From NCBI GenBank assembly GCA_964624465.1, contig CAZUZD010000093.1:1-19707 (forward strand): 19,707 nucleotides of DNA. The letters are read 5' to 3'. Made by a program: the position numbers and the translations under genes. The notes below the pieces were generated by a model. It had not been told where the DNA came from and made no database searches. It was given only the letters and a program-made list of their open reading frames with translations. The DNA is from CAZUZD01 sp964624465 (GTDB lineage Bacteria; Planctomycetota; Planctomycetia; Isosphaerales; Isosphaeraceae). Position 1 is the first letter of the stretch, and each line of letters starts with the position of its first letter. Below are positions 1-7,710 of this stretch, piece by piece.

Positions 1-389
1 AGCCAGGCCTCGCCCTCCTCGGCGTCGGCATCGGCGGGCGCGGCCAGGCGACCGGCCTGGCCGGCGGCGCGGGCCGGCTCGGGGTCGTTGGCGCCGTCCT
101 GGTCGCTGACCAGGAACAGCTTGCACTTGCCGACGCTGATCTCGTCGCCGGCGCGGAAGCTGGCCGAGACGACCTTCTTGCCGTTGATGTCCAGCGACCG
201 CGCCTCGGGGAACGCCTCGACCTTGAAGTGATCATTCTTCCACCGCAGCCGGCCGTGGAACGGCAGGACGGCGGGGTCGACCAGGATCACGTCGCACTTC
301 GGGTCGGAGCCGAAGAGGATCGGGTGGGCGCGCGAGACGGTCACGAAGGCCACCCGGCCCCGCCCGTCATGAACCTCAAGCGTCGCCAT
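1..389 (-). CDS. FHA-domain protein, 3' part cut by the window edge
   Basis: The frame starts at an ATG at 389 and runs off the left edge with no stop, giving about 129 residues. The N-terminal ~95 residues read as a forkhead-associated domain: an opening beta strand (MATLEVHDG), then ILFGSDPKCDVILVD, where the Gly-Ser pair and following turn match the phosphothreonine-binding loop region, then LPFHGRLRW, an INGKKV turn, and DEISVGKCKLFLV. From about residue 98 it becomes an Ala/Pro/Glu/Asp-rich linker, so another domain may follow outside the window. AGAGGG lies 6 nt upstream of the ATG and supports this start. FHA domains bind phosphothreonine peptides, and in planctomycetes they often accompany Ser/Thr kinase signalling or secretion machinery. 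It is the last of a run of minus-strand genes, 162 bp after the membrane protein at 552-1628. The FHA call is fairly secure; the partner and role are unknown. Confidence 0.8.
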   Translation of the reverse strand, partial: MATLEVHDGRGRVAFVTVSRAHPILFGSDPKCDVILVDPAVLPFHGRLRWKNDHFKVEAFPEARSLDINGKKVVSASFRAGDEISVGKCKLFLVSDQDGANDPEPARAAGQAGRLAAPADADAEEGEAW

Positions 390-551
390 GCGCGGCCCTC
401 TGCCCGGCGGGGCGGGTCGTCTGGGAATGATCGAGCGTCGTCATCGGTCGGAGCTCAGCGTCTGCGGCGTCGGGACTGGGGAAACCCGCTCGGGGGAGAG
501 CCGCGCGGCGGTCGGTCGGTCGGATCTCGGCGGCGGTGCGGAACCGGGCGC

Positions 552-1628
552 TCAGGTGCCCGGCCCGAGGGGCTCCTGCGAGATCACCTTCACGTCGTAG
601 CCGTTGCCGGCCGAGACGACCTGGAACCGGGTGCTGCGGATCTCGCCCGGCTGGCGCCCGGCGAACCGCACCTCCTTGTCGACCAGGATGTCCTCGACCG
701 CCTTGGGGTAGAACTGGAAGATCGGCTTGTTGCCGACGGTGACGCCGGCGCGGGCCAGCAGCTGCACGTCGGTGGTCTTGCGGCCGGCCCCCTGCCAGAG
801 GAAGTACAGCCGCTGGTCGGCGGCGGCCAGGCCGGTGCGGCGCACGGGGTTGGCGGCGGCGAACTTCGAGGCGTAGTCCAGGCCGCCGGTGCTCGTCGGC
901 GTGGCCAGCTCCACGCCCAGGAAGTCGAGCTGGCGGGCGTACTCGTCGAGGGTCTGGCCGTCCTTGAAGACGATCACCCAGCGCTGCTCGCGGGTGAAGC
1001 CGCCGCCGGGCCCGGGCCCGAACCCGAACGACTTGCCGGTGCCGATCTTGGACGTCTTCTTGCCGCTGGCGATGGCGCCGGCGTTGGGGAGGATGTCGGC
1101 GATGTCGACGTCGGTCATCTGGTCGGGGGGGGCCTCGGCCAGGGCGTCGATGACGGCCGTGGAGGTCATCTCGACGGCGGGCTCCTCGAACGACGAGGCC
1201 TCCTCCATGTTGTTGGAGGCCTGGGCGCCCGCCTCGGCGCCGGCGATGTTCATCGCCTCGGTGGCGCCCGGAGTGCCGTCGGGGCTGCCGCCGCCGCCGC
1301 CGCCGGCGACCTCGATGATCTCGATGGGCGCGGGGGCCCGGCGATTGAACGCCTGCTCGGCCAGGTACATGAGGAACAGGAAGGCGACGCCGAGCGAGGC
1401 GCCGATGACGAACGCCAGCAGGGCCGAGCTGACGCGGTCGAACTTCGACTCGCCCAGCACCCTCGGCTCGACGACCGGCACCGCGGCCTCGGGCCGGGCG
1501 GCGGCCGCGCCGGCGTTCAGGTCGAGGGGGCCCTCCGCGGGCGCGGCGGGCCCGCGCGCTGTGGCAGCGGGAGCGGCGGCGGCCGGGCCGCCACGATCCT
1601 CCTCGGGCGGGGCGTCCTGGCGGCTCAT
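552..1628 (-). CDS. Single-pass membrane protein with Gly-rich linker and a conserved C-terminal domain, function unknown
   Basis: 358 residues starting with MSRQDAPPEE at ATG 1628. This ATG overlaps the stop of the upstream toroid gene in an ATGA quadruplet, which fixes the start; the open frame extends upstream only as a shadow of that gene. Layout: a cytoplasmic Ala/Pro-rich tail (1-55), one hydrophobic segment at about 66-91 (VSSALLAFVIGASLGVAFLF core), a linker with six consecutive Gly near 109-114, an acidic stretch at 140-185, a second Gly/Pro-rich hinge around 195-211, and a folded domain at about 213-350. The architecture (inner tail, one TM, long flexible linker, compact periplasmic domain) resembles TonB/ExbD-like linkers, but no TonB motif is visible and I do not claim that function. 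Translational coupling suggests it works with the toroid protein. It should be classed as an uncharacterised planctomycete envelope protein. Confidence 0.85.
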   Translation of the reverse strand: MSRQDAPPEEDRGGPAAAAPAATARGPAAPAEGPLDLNAGAAAARPEAAVPVVEPRVLGESKFDRVSSALLAFVIGASLGVAFLFLMYLAEQAFNRRAPAPIEIIEVAGGGGGGSPDGTPGATEAMNIAGAEAGAQASNNMEEASSFEEPAVEMTSTAVIDALAEAPPDQMTDVDIADILPNAGAIASGKKTSKIGTGKSFGFGPGPGGGFTREQRWVIVFKDGQTLDEYARQLDFLGVELATPTSTGGLDYASKFAAANPVRRTGLAAADQRLYFLWQGAGRKTTDVQLLARAGVTVGNKPIFQFYPKAVEDILVDKEVRFAGRQPGEIRSTRFQVVSAGNGYDVKVISQEPLGPGT

Positions 1629-3355
1629 CGGTTCTGCGCCTCCGCACCGGCGGTCGTCGGGGTCGGATTCGGGTTCGGATTCGGGGTGGCGTTCGGGGCG
1701 GTCGCGGCGCGGGCCGGGGCCAGGAACGCGTCGTCGAGCGGCTCGAGGTCGGGCGGCCGCACCGACTCGTACCAGTCGCGCCAGCGGCGGGCCGCCGCCA
1801 GCTTCTGCTCGGCGGTGGCGCCCCGGGGCGGGCCCAGGGTGTCGAGCTTGCGGCTGAGCACCTGGAGGCCGACGCGGGCCTCGCTGACGACCTCGTCGAC
1901 CGGGTCCAGCAGCGACCGGATCAGCTCGGGCGCCGTGTCGAGGTCGCCGCAGCGGGCCAGCGCCCAGCAGGCGACCTTGCGGATGCCCGGGTCGCGGTCG
2001 GTCTTGAGCTTCCGGAACCGGGCCTTGAACGGCCGCAGCGCCGGCGGGCCGTCCGACTGGTAGCGGGCGACCAGCCCGGCCAGCGCCGAGTCGGCGTTCA
2101 TCGTCGCCGGGTCCTCGAGCACCGCCAGCATGCTGTCGACGGCGCCATTCATGGGCCGGACGACCACGCGGCCCTGGGCGATGGTCAGGTTGTTCAGGTC
2201 GGTCGGCAGGCCGCGGCCGCCGAGCAGGGTGCCGGCGCCGAGCTTGCGGATCTCGATCTTGCGGACCGACTTGGCCGTCGAGCGGGCGGCGAACAGGATC
2301 GCCCAGGCGGTCGTCGGCGCGTCCTTCAGGTTCTGGTCCTTGCTCCGCCAGTTCCCCTCGGCCGTCTGGCTGGAGAGGACGTACTGCAACCCCTTGGGGT
2401 AGAAGTCGACCGAGCCCAGGAAGTCCTTGTCGGCCAGCGCCTGCACCCGCTCCAGGCCGTAGAGGCCGTAGTAGACCGAGTTGCCCATGACCGTGAGGTT
2501 GCCGGGGTTGTACGCCTGGTTCAGCCACGCGATGCCGCGGCGGGCCGCCTGGTTCATCGAGGCCGTGGTGGTGGCCGGCTTGTAGTTGAGCTGGCCCGAG
2601 CCCTCGACGACCAGCGGCACCATCAGGGGGTTGAGCACCTCGCTGCCCTTCCGGTACTGCGCCAGCTGGCGGTTGCAGATCATCACGCTGCCGACGCCGG
2701 CGGCCGTCATCGAGACGTTCACCTGGTAGGTGCTCGCCTCGTCGGGGTGGTAGTTCCAGCCGCCGTTGGGGTACTGCACCGAGAGGAAGAACCGCGCGGC
2801 GCGGTCCCAGACGCTCGGGTGCACGGCGTAGCCGGCGTTCTCGGCCTCCCAGAGGCCCAGCAGCGCGTACTGGGACATCGAGCAGTCACCCTGCTCGGGG
2901 GCGACCCGCTGGATGTAGTCCCACGAGCCGTTGGACTTCTGGCGCTGGATCAGCCAGTTGGTGATCGCCTCGATCTGCGGCTTGTAGCCGTAGGGGTCGA
3001 GGTTCACCAGCAGCATGCAGACGACGGCGGCCTCGTAGACCTCGTGGCCGCCTTGGAGCTCGGGGACGTACCCCTCGGGCCCGAACCGGGCCAGCACCTT
3101 GGCGATGCAGGTCGCCAGCGCGGGGTCGGAGTCGGGCACCTCGGCCTTGTGCAGCGCCAGGGCGACCATGGCGGCCTCGCCGACTTGCAGCGAGCCGACC
3201 TGGCCCCGCAGGTACGCCACCCCCCGCTGCACGGCGGCAGCCTCGGGGCCGGCCTGGGCGCGGGCGACGGCGGGACGGAGCAGTCCGGGGGTCAGCAGCG
3301 CCAGCACGACGGCCAGGGCCGCCGCGCCACGCCGGGGCCGGGCGGGGCGAGTCAT
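1625..3355 (-). CDS. Secreted alpha/alpha-toroid (prenyltransferase/squalene-cyclase-like) repeat protein with HEAT-like C-terminus
   Basis: 576 residues from ATG 3355, chosen because AGAGGT lies 9 nt upstream and the product then opens with a clear signal peptide (basic MTRPARPRRG, hydrophobic core 11-25, cleavage near ARA-Q at 31-34). A frame extension to 3454 lacks both. Residues ~38-360 carry repeats of the squalene-hopene-cyclase/prenyltransferase toroid type: QRQKSNGSWDY (137-147), VQYPNGGWNYHP (193-204), SSQTAEGNW (328-336). The DXDD catalytic motif of true cyclases is not seen, so catalysis is doubtful. Residues ~405-505 look like HEAT-type helical repeats (VEDP-like turns, DRDPGIRKVACWALARCGD). 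The tail (555-565) is an Asn-Pro/Thr-Pro repeat. The stop overlaps the membrane-protein start by 4 bp, so the two are probably made in equal amounts and may form one complex at the cell envelope. Confidence 0.88.
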   Translation of the reverse strand: MTRPARPRRGAAALAVVLALLTPGLLRPAVARAQAGPEAAAVQRGVAYLRGQVGSLQVGEAAMVALALHKAEVPDSDPALATCIAKVLARFGPEGYVPELQGGHEVYEAAVVCMLLVNLDPYGYKPQIEAITNWLIQRQKSNGSWDYIQRVAPEQGDCSMSQYALLGLWEAENAGYAVHPSVWDRAARFFLSVQYPNGGWNYHPDEASTYQVNVSMTAAGVGSVMICNRQLAQYRKGSEVLNPLMVPLVVEGSGQLNYKPATTTASMNQAARRGIAWLNQAYNPGNLTVMGNSVYYGLYGLERVQALADKDFLGSVDFYPKGLQYVLSSQTAEGNWRSKDQNLKDAPTTAWAILFAARSTAKSVRKIEIRKLGAGTLLGGRGLPTDLNNLTIAQGRVVVRPMNGAVDSMLAVLEDPATMNADSALAGLVARYQSDGPPALRPFKARFRKLKTDRDPGIRKVACWALARCGDLDTAPELIRSLLDPVDEVVSEARVGLQVLSRKLDTLGPPRGATAEQKLAAARRWRDWYESVRPPDLEPLDDAFLAPARAATAPNATPNPNPNPTPTTAGAEAQNR

Positions 3356-3419
3356 CAGGCTCGGACCTCTTCGAACGGGGGCGGCACCGTTGGGAGCGGC
3401 GCGGGTCCATCCAGGCATC

Positions 3420-3428
3420 AGTCTAGCA
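3420..3428 (-). promoter_or_regulatory. Possible extended -10 promoter for the toroid/membrane-protein pair
   Basis: Read on the minus strand, 3428-3420 is TGCTAGACT, a TG-n-TAnnnT extended -10 element about 65 nt before the ATG at 3355. No good -35 lies at the usual distance. It sits in the 120 bp gap between the DUF1080 stop and the toroid start. This is weak, motif-only evidence. Confidence 0.28.
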
Positions 3429-3475
3429 GAGCGCCTGGCGAGACGCGAGTGCATGGATCAACAGCACCGGCGCAC

Positions 3476-4327
3476 TCACCGCACCAGCGGGCGGATCTCG
3501 ATCTTCCGGAAGTGGATCTCGGCGCCCTCGGACTGGAACTGGAGCTTCCCCTTCGTCACCGTCGAGCCCGTGCCGCGGTTGACCACCACGCCGTTGACGA
3601 GGTTCGTGATCGTGTCGCCGTCGCAGTACACCTCCAGGGTGTTCCACTGCCCGGCCGGCTTCTCGACGTCGCGCGGGCCGCGCACGCCCAGCACGTCCTT
3701 CCAGGCCGGGTCGCGGCCCCACCAGTTGAACCGGCCGCCCTCGAGGGTCTTCGGCGTGCCCCCGGGCTGCCAGTACGGCTGGCCGTCGGGCCCGATCCGC
3801 ACCTCGCAGGTCAGCTTCAGCTTGCCGGCGTTCCCCTGACCGGGCACCACCAGCAGGTCGCCGCAGCCCCCCTCGATGATCTGGCACTCCTGCGACTCCA
3901 GCCAGTGGCCGCCGACGGCGCCATCGGGCCCCGTGCCGTGCAGCAGGATGCCCGAGTCGCGCGACGCCTGCTCGCGGGGCGGGAACGTGCGCGGGCCCCA
4001 CTTCCACTCCACCAGCAGGTGGTAGTTGGAATACTCCTCCTTCGTGGCGAACCCGCCGAACTCCTCGCCCGAGACCACGATCACCCCGTCGACGACCGAG
4101 AAGACGCCCTTCGGGTCGGCGTACTTGCTGTCGTGCAGGTAGGTGTAGAAGCCGGTCAGGTCCTTGCCGTTGAACCGGAACACGGGCTCGCCCGAGCGGA
4201 CGGCCGGGCGCTGGCGGGCGAAGGCGGGGACCGGCTCCACCGGGTCCTGGGCCCGGACCGGGGCCGTCGCGGCCAGCAGGGACACGAGGCCGAGGCCGAG
4301 CAGGTTCAGACGGCGGGCGCGGAGCAT
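3476..4327 (-). CDS. Secreted DUF1080 / 3-keto-disaccharide hydrolase-domain protein
   Basis: 283 residues from ATG 4327, with GAGGA 9-10 nt upstream and a signal peptide at 1-26 (hydrophobic LLGLGLVSLLAATA, cleavage near VRA-Q). The mature protein is essentially one DUF1080 domain with a concanavalin-like beta-sandwich. Recognisable blocks are FRFNGKDLTGFYTYL at about 50-64, GVFSVVDGVIVVSGEEFGG, YHLLVEWKWG, DSGILLHGTG, SQECQIIEGGCGDLLV, WNTLEVYCDGDTITNLVNG and LQFQSEGAEIHFRKIEI near the end. Members of the family are very abundant in planctomycetes; some hydrolyse 3-keto-glycosides, while many are untested. Expected location is the periplasm or cell surface. It lies between the small ACT-like protein and the toroid gene on the same strand, with gaps of 89 and 120 bp. 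The family call is secure; the substrate is unknown. Confidence 0.93.
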   Translation of the reverse strand: MLRARRLNLLGLGLVSLLAATAPVRAQDPVEPVPAFARQRPAVRSGEPVFRFNGKDLTGFYTYLHDSKYADPKGVFSVVDGVIVVSGEEFGGFATKEEYSNYHLLVEWKWGPRTFPPREQASRDSGILLHGTGPDGAVGGHWLESQECQIIEGGCGDLLVVPGQGNAGKLKLTCEVRIGPDGQPYWQPGGTPKTLEGGRFNWWGRDPAWKDVLGVRGPRDVEKPAGQWNTLEVYCDGDTITNLVNGVVVNRGTGSTVTKGKLQFQSEGAEIHFRKIEIRPLVR

Positions 4328-4416
4328 GGGCGACGATCCTCGCGGGACAGGTGGGGCGAACCGGGGAGCAACGGCGAGGGGACGGGGTGGGCACGGCCGG
4401 CGGGGTGACGAGCGGG

Positions 4417-4701
4417 TCAGACCGGCTGGTGGTGCAGGACGCCGCCCTGGCTCCGGCAGAGCGTCTCGGCGCGGGCCAGGGTGGTCGGGTCGGGGCACGG
4501 GATCGACAGGACCATGCCGCGGCCGCCGTCGAGCCCCTCGGGCGGCGTGACCCCGAGCCGGTCCATCCGGATGCCGAGCTGCCCCAGGAGCTGGATGACC
4601 ACGTTCCCCTGTGCCCCGTTGGCGAAGAAGACGACCAGGCGCATCACCGGCTCGGCGTCGGACACTTTGCCGGGTCGAATCTGCGGCACATCCATCAGCA
4701 T
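4417..4701 (-). CDS. Small ACT-like alpha/beta protein, unknown function
   Basis: 94 residues from ATG 4701 (MLMDVPQIRPGK). Starts at 4695 or 4644 (MRLVVFFANGAQ) are possible, and no Shine-Dalgarno clearly decides among them. The open frame continues upstream to 4968, but that part runs through the inverted repeat at 4834-4916 and reads as non-protein sequence. From residue 20 the order is strand (RLVVFFAN), helix (GNVVIQLLGQLGI), strand (DRLGVTPP), turn, strand (GMVLSIPC), helix (PTTLARAETLCRSQ), strand (GGVLHHQP). This is a ferredoxin-like/ACT-type pattern. ACT-type folds often bind small ligands or mediate dimerisation, but no ligand motif is evident. Codon use matches the neighbours, which supports a real gene. 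Family unrecognised. Confidence 0.6.
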   Translation of the reverse strand: MLMDVPQIRPGKVSDAEPVMRLVVFFANGAQGNVVIQLLGQLGIRMDRLGVTPPEGLDGGRGMVLSIPCPDPTTLARAETLCRSQGGVLHHQPV

Positions 4702-4833
4702 GCGGGTCCGATTCGAGGCCAGCGAGTCGCGGCGGCAACAGCGGCCCCAAGTGTGCCGGCCCCCGCCGCCGACCGCAAGCCGGCAGCCCCCGTGAGGAGG
4801 GGCCCCTCGCGTCCGGAGGACCGCATTATCAAT

Positions 4834-4916
4834 CTTGTGGGATGGATCAGCGAAGCGCAATCCACCGTCATGAGCATTAGACCTGTGGATTGTGCTTCGC
4901 TGATCCACCCTACAAA
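4834..4916. repeat. Inverted-repeat element A (GTAGGGTGGATCAGCG family)
   Basis: Two arms face each other: 4843-4865 reads TGGATCAGCGAAGC followed by GCAATCCAC, and 4885-4907 is its reverse complement with a single mismatch over 23 bp. Weaker pairing extends outward to about 4834 and 4916, where the outer end on one arm is GTAGGG. The loop is 19 bp. The element lies in the 263 bp non-coding gap between the small ACT-like gene and the DUF4440-like gene. The arms are clearly related to those of the element at 7711-7840, so this is a dispersed palindromic family. It could form a long RNA hairpin and end transcription. No transposase is nearby. Confidence 0.85.
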
Positions 4917-4964
4917 CCATAATCGATGGGACCAGAACCCGGCCGGCTCCGGCCTCCCGGGCGC

Positions 4965-5450
4965 TCACGGGGCCGACGAGGTGTGGTCGTGGACCACCTT
5001 CCAGCCCTCGGGCAGGCGCCTCAGGAGCACGGTGTAGAGGCCGGCGGGGTGGGAACCGTCGGGCATGGTGAGCTCCCAGCGGCCGTAGGCGTAGCCGGCG
5101 TCGGGGCCGAGCAGGCGGACCTCGACGTCGGAGAACCGGAGCCGGCCCATGGCCTTGCCCTCGGCCTGGTAGCGCTTGCGGTACCGCTCGCGCATGGCGT
5201 CCCAGCCCAGGCTCCGGTCGCCGCCGGACTGGAACACGAGCTCGGGCGAGCGCCAGTAACCGGCGGCGAAGCCGTCGAGGTCGCCGCGGTTCCAGTCGGC
5301 CACCTGCTGGTCGAGCACGGCGCGGATGGCGGCGGCCGGCTCGTCGGCCGGGGCTCCGGGTCGGGCGGCGGCCAGGGCCCCCATCGTCAGCAGGCCGGCG
5401 GCCAGGGTCAGGGCCAGCGGCCGGGAACGCGGGCGACGTCGCTCGGGCAT
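4965..5450 (-). CDS. Secreted SnoaL-like / DUF4440 NTF2-fold protein
   Basis: 161 residues from ATG 5450, with GGAG about 8 nt upstream. The N-terminus is a signal peptide (RRRPRSR, hydrophobic LALTLAAGLLTMGALAA, cleavage near residue 30). The body reads as an NTF2-like cone domain of the SnoaL-like/DUF4440 kind: AAIRAVLDQQVADWNRGDLDGF (opening helices, with the hallmark W-N-x-G-D), YWRSPELVFQSGG, GWDAMRERYRKRY, LRFSDVEVRLLGPDAGYAYGRWEL and GLYTVLLRRLPEGWKVVHDHTS, which is the typical closing strand with W and H-D-H. Proteins of this family are small-molecule binders or enzymes of varied, often unknown, function. It is transcribed away from the propeller-like gene across a 138 bp divergent gap. 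The fold assignment is good; the role is unknown. Confidence 0.87.
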   Translation of the reverse strand: MPERRRPRSRPLALTLAAGLLTMGALAAARPGAPADEPAAAIRAVLDQQVADWNRGDLDGFAAGYWRSPELVFQSGGDRSLGWDAMRERYRKRYQAEGKAMGRLRFSDVEVRLLGPDAGYAYGRWELTMPDGSHPAGLYTVLLRRLPEGWKVVHDHTSSAP

Positions 5451-5506
5451 GGGGGATCTCCGGGAGGGAGGCCGCGCGGGGGCGAATGGTCGGGGAATCG
5501 GGCCGC

Positions 5507-5515
5507 TGTTACGAT
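5507..5515 (+). promoter_or_regulatory. Possible extended -10 promoter upstream of the propeller-like gene
   Basis: TGTTACGAT at 5507-5515 fits TG-n-TAnnnT and lies about 74 nt before the ATG at 5589, in the divergent gap. No convincing -35 is seen. It is an AT-richer island in very GC-rich DNA. Motif-only evidence. Confidence 0.3.
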
Positions 5516-5588
5516 ACCCTCACCGGGATGCGATCGCCCGGCCCGCGCCGGCGGAACCCGGGACCCCCGCCCCGAGAGGCCCGCCCCC

Positions 5589-6485
5589 ATGACCGCGGTC
5601 CTGTGCCTGCTGCTGGGCCTCGCCGCCGCCCAGGCGCCCGTCGACCTGGAGCCGATCGGGCGGCTGAAGGACAAGGAGCTGCGCGAGGTCTCGGGCGTGG
5701 TGCGCAGCCGCCGGCACCCCGGGATCTTCTGGCTCCACAACGACTCGGGCAACCCCCCCGCCCTCTTCGCCGTGCGCGGCGACGGCACGGTGGTGCGGCG
5801 GTACGACGTCGGCGTGCCGAACCTCGACTGGGAAGACATCGCGCTCGACGACCGCGGGTTCCTGTACCTGGGCGACATCGGCAACAACGGCGGCGCCCTG
5901 CCTGTCCGCGCCGTGCACCGGTTCGTCGAGCCCGACCCGGCCGTCGAACCCGCCGGCCCGCTCCGGCCCGATCGCACGGTCTTCTACCGGTTCCCGGGCG
6001 GCAAGCGGTTCGACGCCGAGGGGCTGTTCGTCGACGGCGATCAGGTCACGCTCGTGAGCAAGCGGTTCGACCTCCAGCCGGCCGAGCTGTACCGCGTGCC
6101 GTTCGAGAAGCCGGCGTCGCTGCTGGGTCCGGCGGTGCTGGAGCGGGTCGGGGCCCTGCCCGGCTTCACCGAGTCGGCCACCGGGGCCGACCTGTCCCCC
6201 GACGGCCGCCGGCTGGCCGTCGTGAGCCCCGGCCGGACCCGGCTGTACCGGCGCGACCCGGGCGGGCCCTGGCAGCCGGCCGGGGCGCTGCGTTACAAAA
6301 CGGGGGGCTTCGAGGCGATCGCCTGGGACGGCGAGGCGCTCCGGCTGATCGACGAGCCCGGCCGGATGTACCGCCTCCGCCCCCCGGCCCCACCCCGCCG
6401 CCGATCGGCGGCCTCCGACGCCGCCCCGTCCCCGGCCCCCGACGCCGCCGCGCCGCCCCCTGAGCGCCCCGAGCCCCGGAACTGA
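5589..6485 (+). CDS. Secreted beta-propeller-like protein, function unknown
   Basis: 298 residues from ATG 5589, with GAGAGG about 10 nt upstream. It opens with a short signal peptide (MTAVLCLLLGLAAAQA). The body is rich in propeller-style strands: LREVSGVVRSRRHPGIFWLH, NDSGNPPALFAVRGDGTVV, LDWEDIALDDRGFLYLGDIG followed by NN, a block with FDAEGLFVDGDQVTLVSKRF, then GADLSPDGRRLAVVSPGRT and GGFEAIAWDGEALRLIDE. The D-W-E-D-I and G-D-I-G-N-N signatures recur in a widespread family of predicted secreted propeller proteins, some annotated as SdiA-regulated or phytase-like. The last ~40 residues are a Pro/Ala/Arg-rich tail of low complexity. Its stop is 5 bp before the thiO start, so the two genes very probably share a transcript, though no functional link is obvious. 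Confidence 0.85.
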   Translation: MTAVLCLLLGLAAAQAPVDLEPIGRLKDKELREVSGVVRSRRHPGIFWLHNDSGNPPALFAVRGDGTVVRRYDVGVPNLDWEDIALDDRGFLYLGDIGNNGGALPVRAVHRFVEPDPAVEPAGPLRPDRTVFYRFPGGKRFDAEGLFVDGDQVTLVSKRFDLQPAELYRVPFEKPASLLGPAVLERVGALPGFTESATGADLSPDGRRLAVVSPGRTRLYRRDPGGPWQPAGALRYKTGGFEAIAWDGEALRLIDEPGRMYRLRPPAPPRRRSAASDAAPSPAPDAAAPPPERPEPRN

Positions 6486-6490
6486 CACCC

Positions 6491-7690
6491 GTGCCCGCCG
6501 ACCCGCACCGACCGACCGCCCCGGCCCCGCCCTTCACCGCCCCGGCGGCCGGCGGCCGATCGCCCGAGGTCGTCATCGTCGGCGGCGGCGTGATCGGGCT
6601 CTCGATCGCGTACGTGCTGGCGGGCGAGGGCCGGCGCTGCACGGTCCTGGACCGGGGGGCGCTGGGCCGCGCCGCGTCGTGGGCCGGGGCCGGGATCATC
6701 GCCCCGGGGGCCTGCCGGCCGACCGATCACGTCGACGCCCCGCTGCGGACCCTGGGCGCCCGGCTGCACGCCGAGTGGTCCGGGGCCCTCCGCGCCGAGA
6801 CCGGCCTCGACAACGGCTACCGCCGCTCGGGCGGCCTGGACCTGGCCCTCGACGCCGACGAGGTCGCCGAGCTGGAGGAATCGACCGCGCTCTGGGCTGC
6901 CGAGGGGATCGCCTTCGAGCGGGTCGCCGGGCCCGAGCTGGCGGCCATCGAGCCGGGGCTGACGACCGACCTGGCGCGGGCGTACTTCGTGCCCGACCGG
7001 GCCCAGATCCGCAACCCCTGGCACCTGCGGGCCCTGGCCGTGGCCTGCGGGCGCCGGGGGGTCGACCTGCGGCCCGATTGCCCGGTGCTCGGGTTCCCGA
7101 CCCGTGGCGAGCGGGTGCTGGCCGTCGAGACGCCCGCCGGGCCGATCGCCGCCGACCAGTTCGTCGTCGCCGCGGGCGCCTGGTCCGAGGCCCTGCTGGC
7201 CGGCCTGGGTGTCGCGCTGCCGACGCCGCCGGTCCGGGGGCAGATCGTGCTGCTGCGGAGCCGGCCGCCGGCCCTGCGGCGGATCGTCGAGCTGGGCCCC
7301 CGGTACCTCGTGCCCCGCGACGACGGCCGGGTGCTGGTCGGCTCCACCGAGGAGCACGTCGGGTTCGAGGCCCGCACCACCCCGGGCGGGGTCCGCGACC
7401 TGATCGACCTGGCCCTGCGGCTCTGCCCGGCGCTGGCGGCTGCCGAGGTCGAGCGCACCTGGGCCGGCCTCCGCCCCGGCAACCCCGACGGCCGCCCCAC
7501 GATCGACCGGGCCCCCGGCCTGGCCAACCTGATCCTCGCCGCCGGCCACAAGCGCTCCGGCCTGCAACTCTCCCCCGGCACCGCCGAGCTCGTCGCCGCC
7601 CTGCTCCAGGGCCGCCCCGCCCCCATCGACCCCACCCCCTACCGCCTCGACCGCCCGCTCGATCCGATCCGCCCCGCCTTCCGCTCCTGA
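6491..7690 (+). CDS. thiO: Glycine oxidase ThiO-type FAD-dependent amine oxidoreductase
   Basis: 399 residues from a GTG at 6491, 5 bp after the preceding stop; no other start precedes the FAD-binding motif. Residues 27-56 form the Rossmann beta-alpha-beta (VVIVGGGVIGLSIAYVLAGE, then an acidic-ended second strand), typical of the D-amino-acid-oxidase (DAO) superfamily. AASWAGAGIIAPGA follows, as in ThiO, then YRRSGGLDLAL and IEPGL. QFVVAAGAWS and PVRGQIVLLR are family blocks, and the C-terminal block GLRPGNPDGRPTIDRAPGLANL with AAGHKRSGLQLSPGTAEL is diagnostic of glycine/sarcosine oxidases. ThiO oxidises glycine to iminoacetate (dehydroglycine) for the thiazole of thiamine. No other thiamine gene is in the window, so a sarcosine or other small-amine oxidase role remains possible. 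The first ~24 residues are a disordered extension longer than usual. Confidence 0.85.
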   Translation: MPADPHRPTAPAPPFTAPAAGGRSPEVVIVGGGVIGLSIAYVLAGEGRRCTVLDRGALGRAASWAGAGIIAPGACRPTDHVDAPLRTLGARLHAEWSGALRAETGLDNGYRRSGGLDLALDADEVAELEESTALWAAEGIAFERVAGPELAAIEPGLTTDLARAYFVPDRAQIRNPWHLRALAVACGRRGVDLRPDCPVLGFPTRGERVLAVETPAGPIAADQFVVAAGAWSEALLAGLGVALPTPPVRGQIVLLRSRPPALRRIVELGPRYLVPRDDGRVLVGSTEEHVGFEARTTPGGVRDLIDLALRLCPALAAAEVERTWAGLRPGNPDGRPTIDRAPGLANLILAAGHKRSGLQLSPGTAELVAALLQGRPAPIDPTPYRLDRPLDPIRPAFRS

Positions 7691-7710
7691 GTCAGTTTCG
7701 TCGGCAATTT

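Noticed and set aside
376..441. Short 21-codon minus-strand frame (MTTLDHSQTTRPAGQRAAHG...) overlapping the FHA start
   Set aside because: A leader peptide is possible, but there is no ribosome-binding site, attenuator or conservation evidence visible.
228..2063. A 611-codon open frame on the plus strand across the FHA and membrane-protein genes
   Set aside because: Antisense shadow; the opposite strand has domain content, ribosome-binding sites and coupled starts.
4702..4968. N-terminal extension of the small ACT-like protein to 4968
   Set aside because: It reads through the inverted repeat 4834-4916 and lacks coherent protein features; the internal ATGs fit better.
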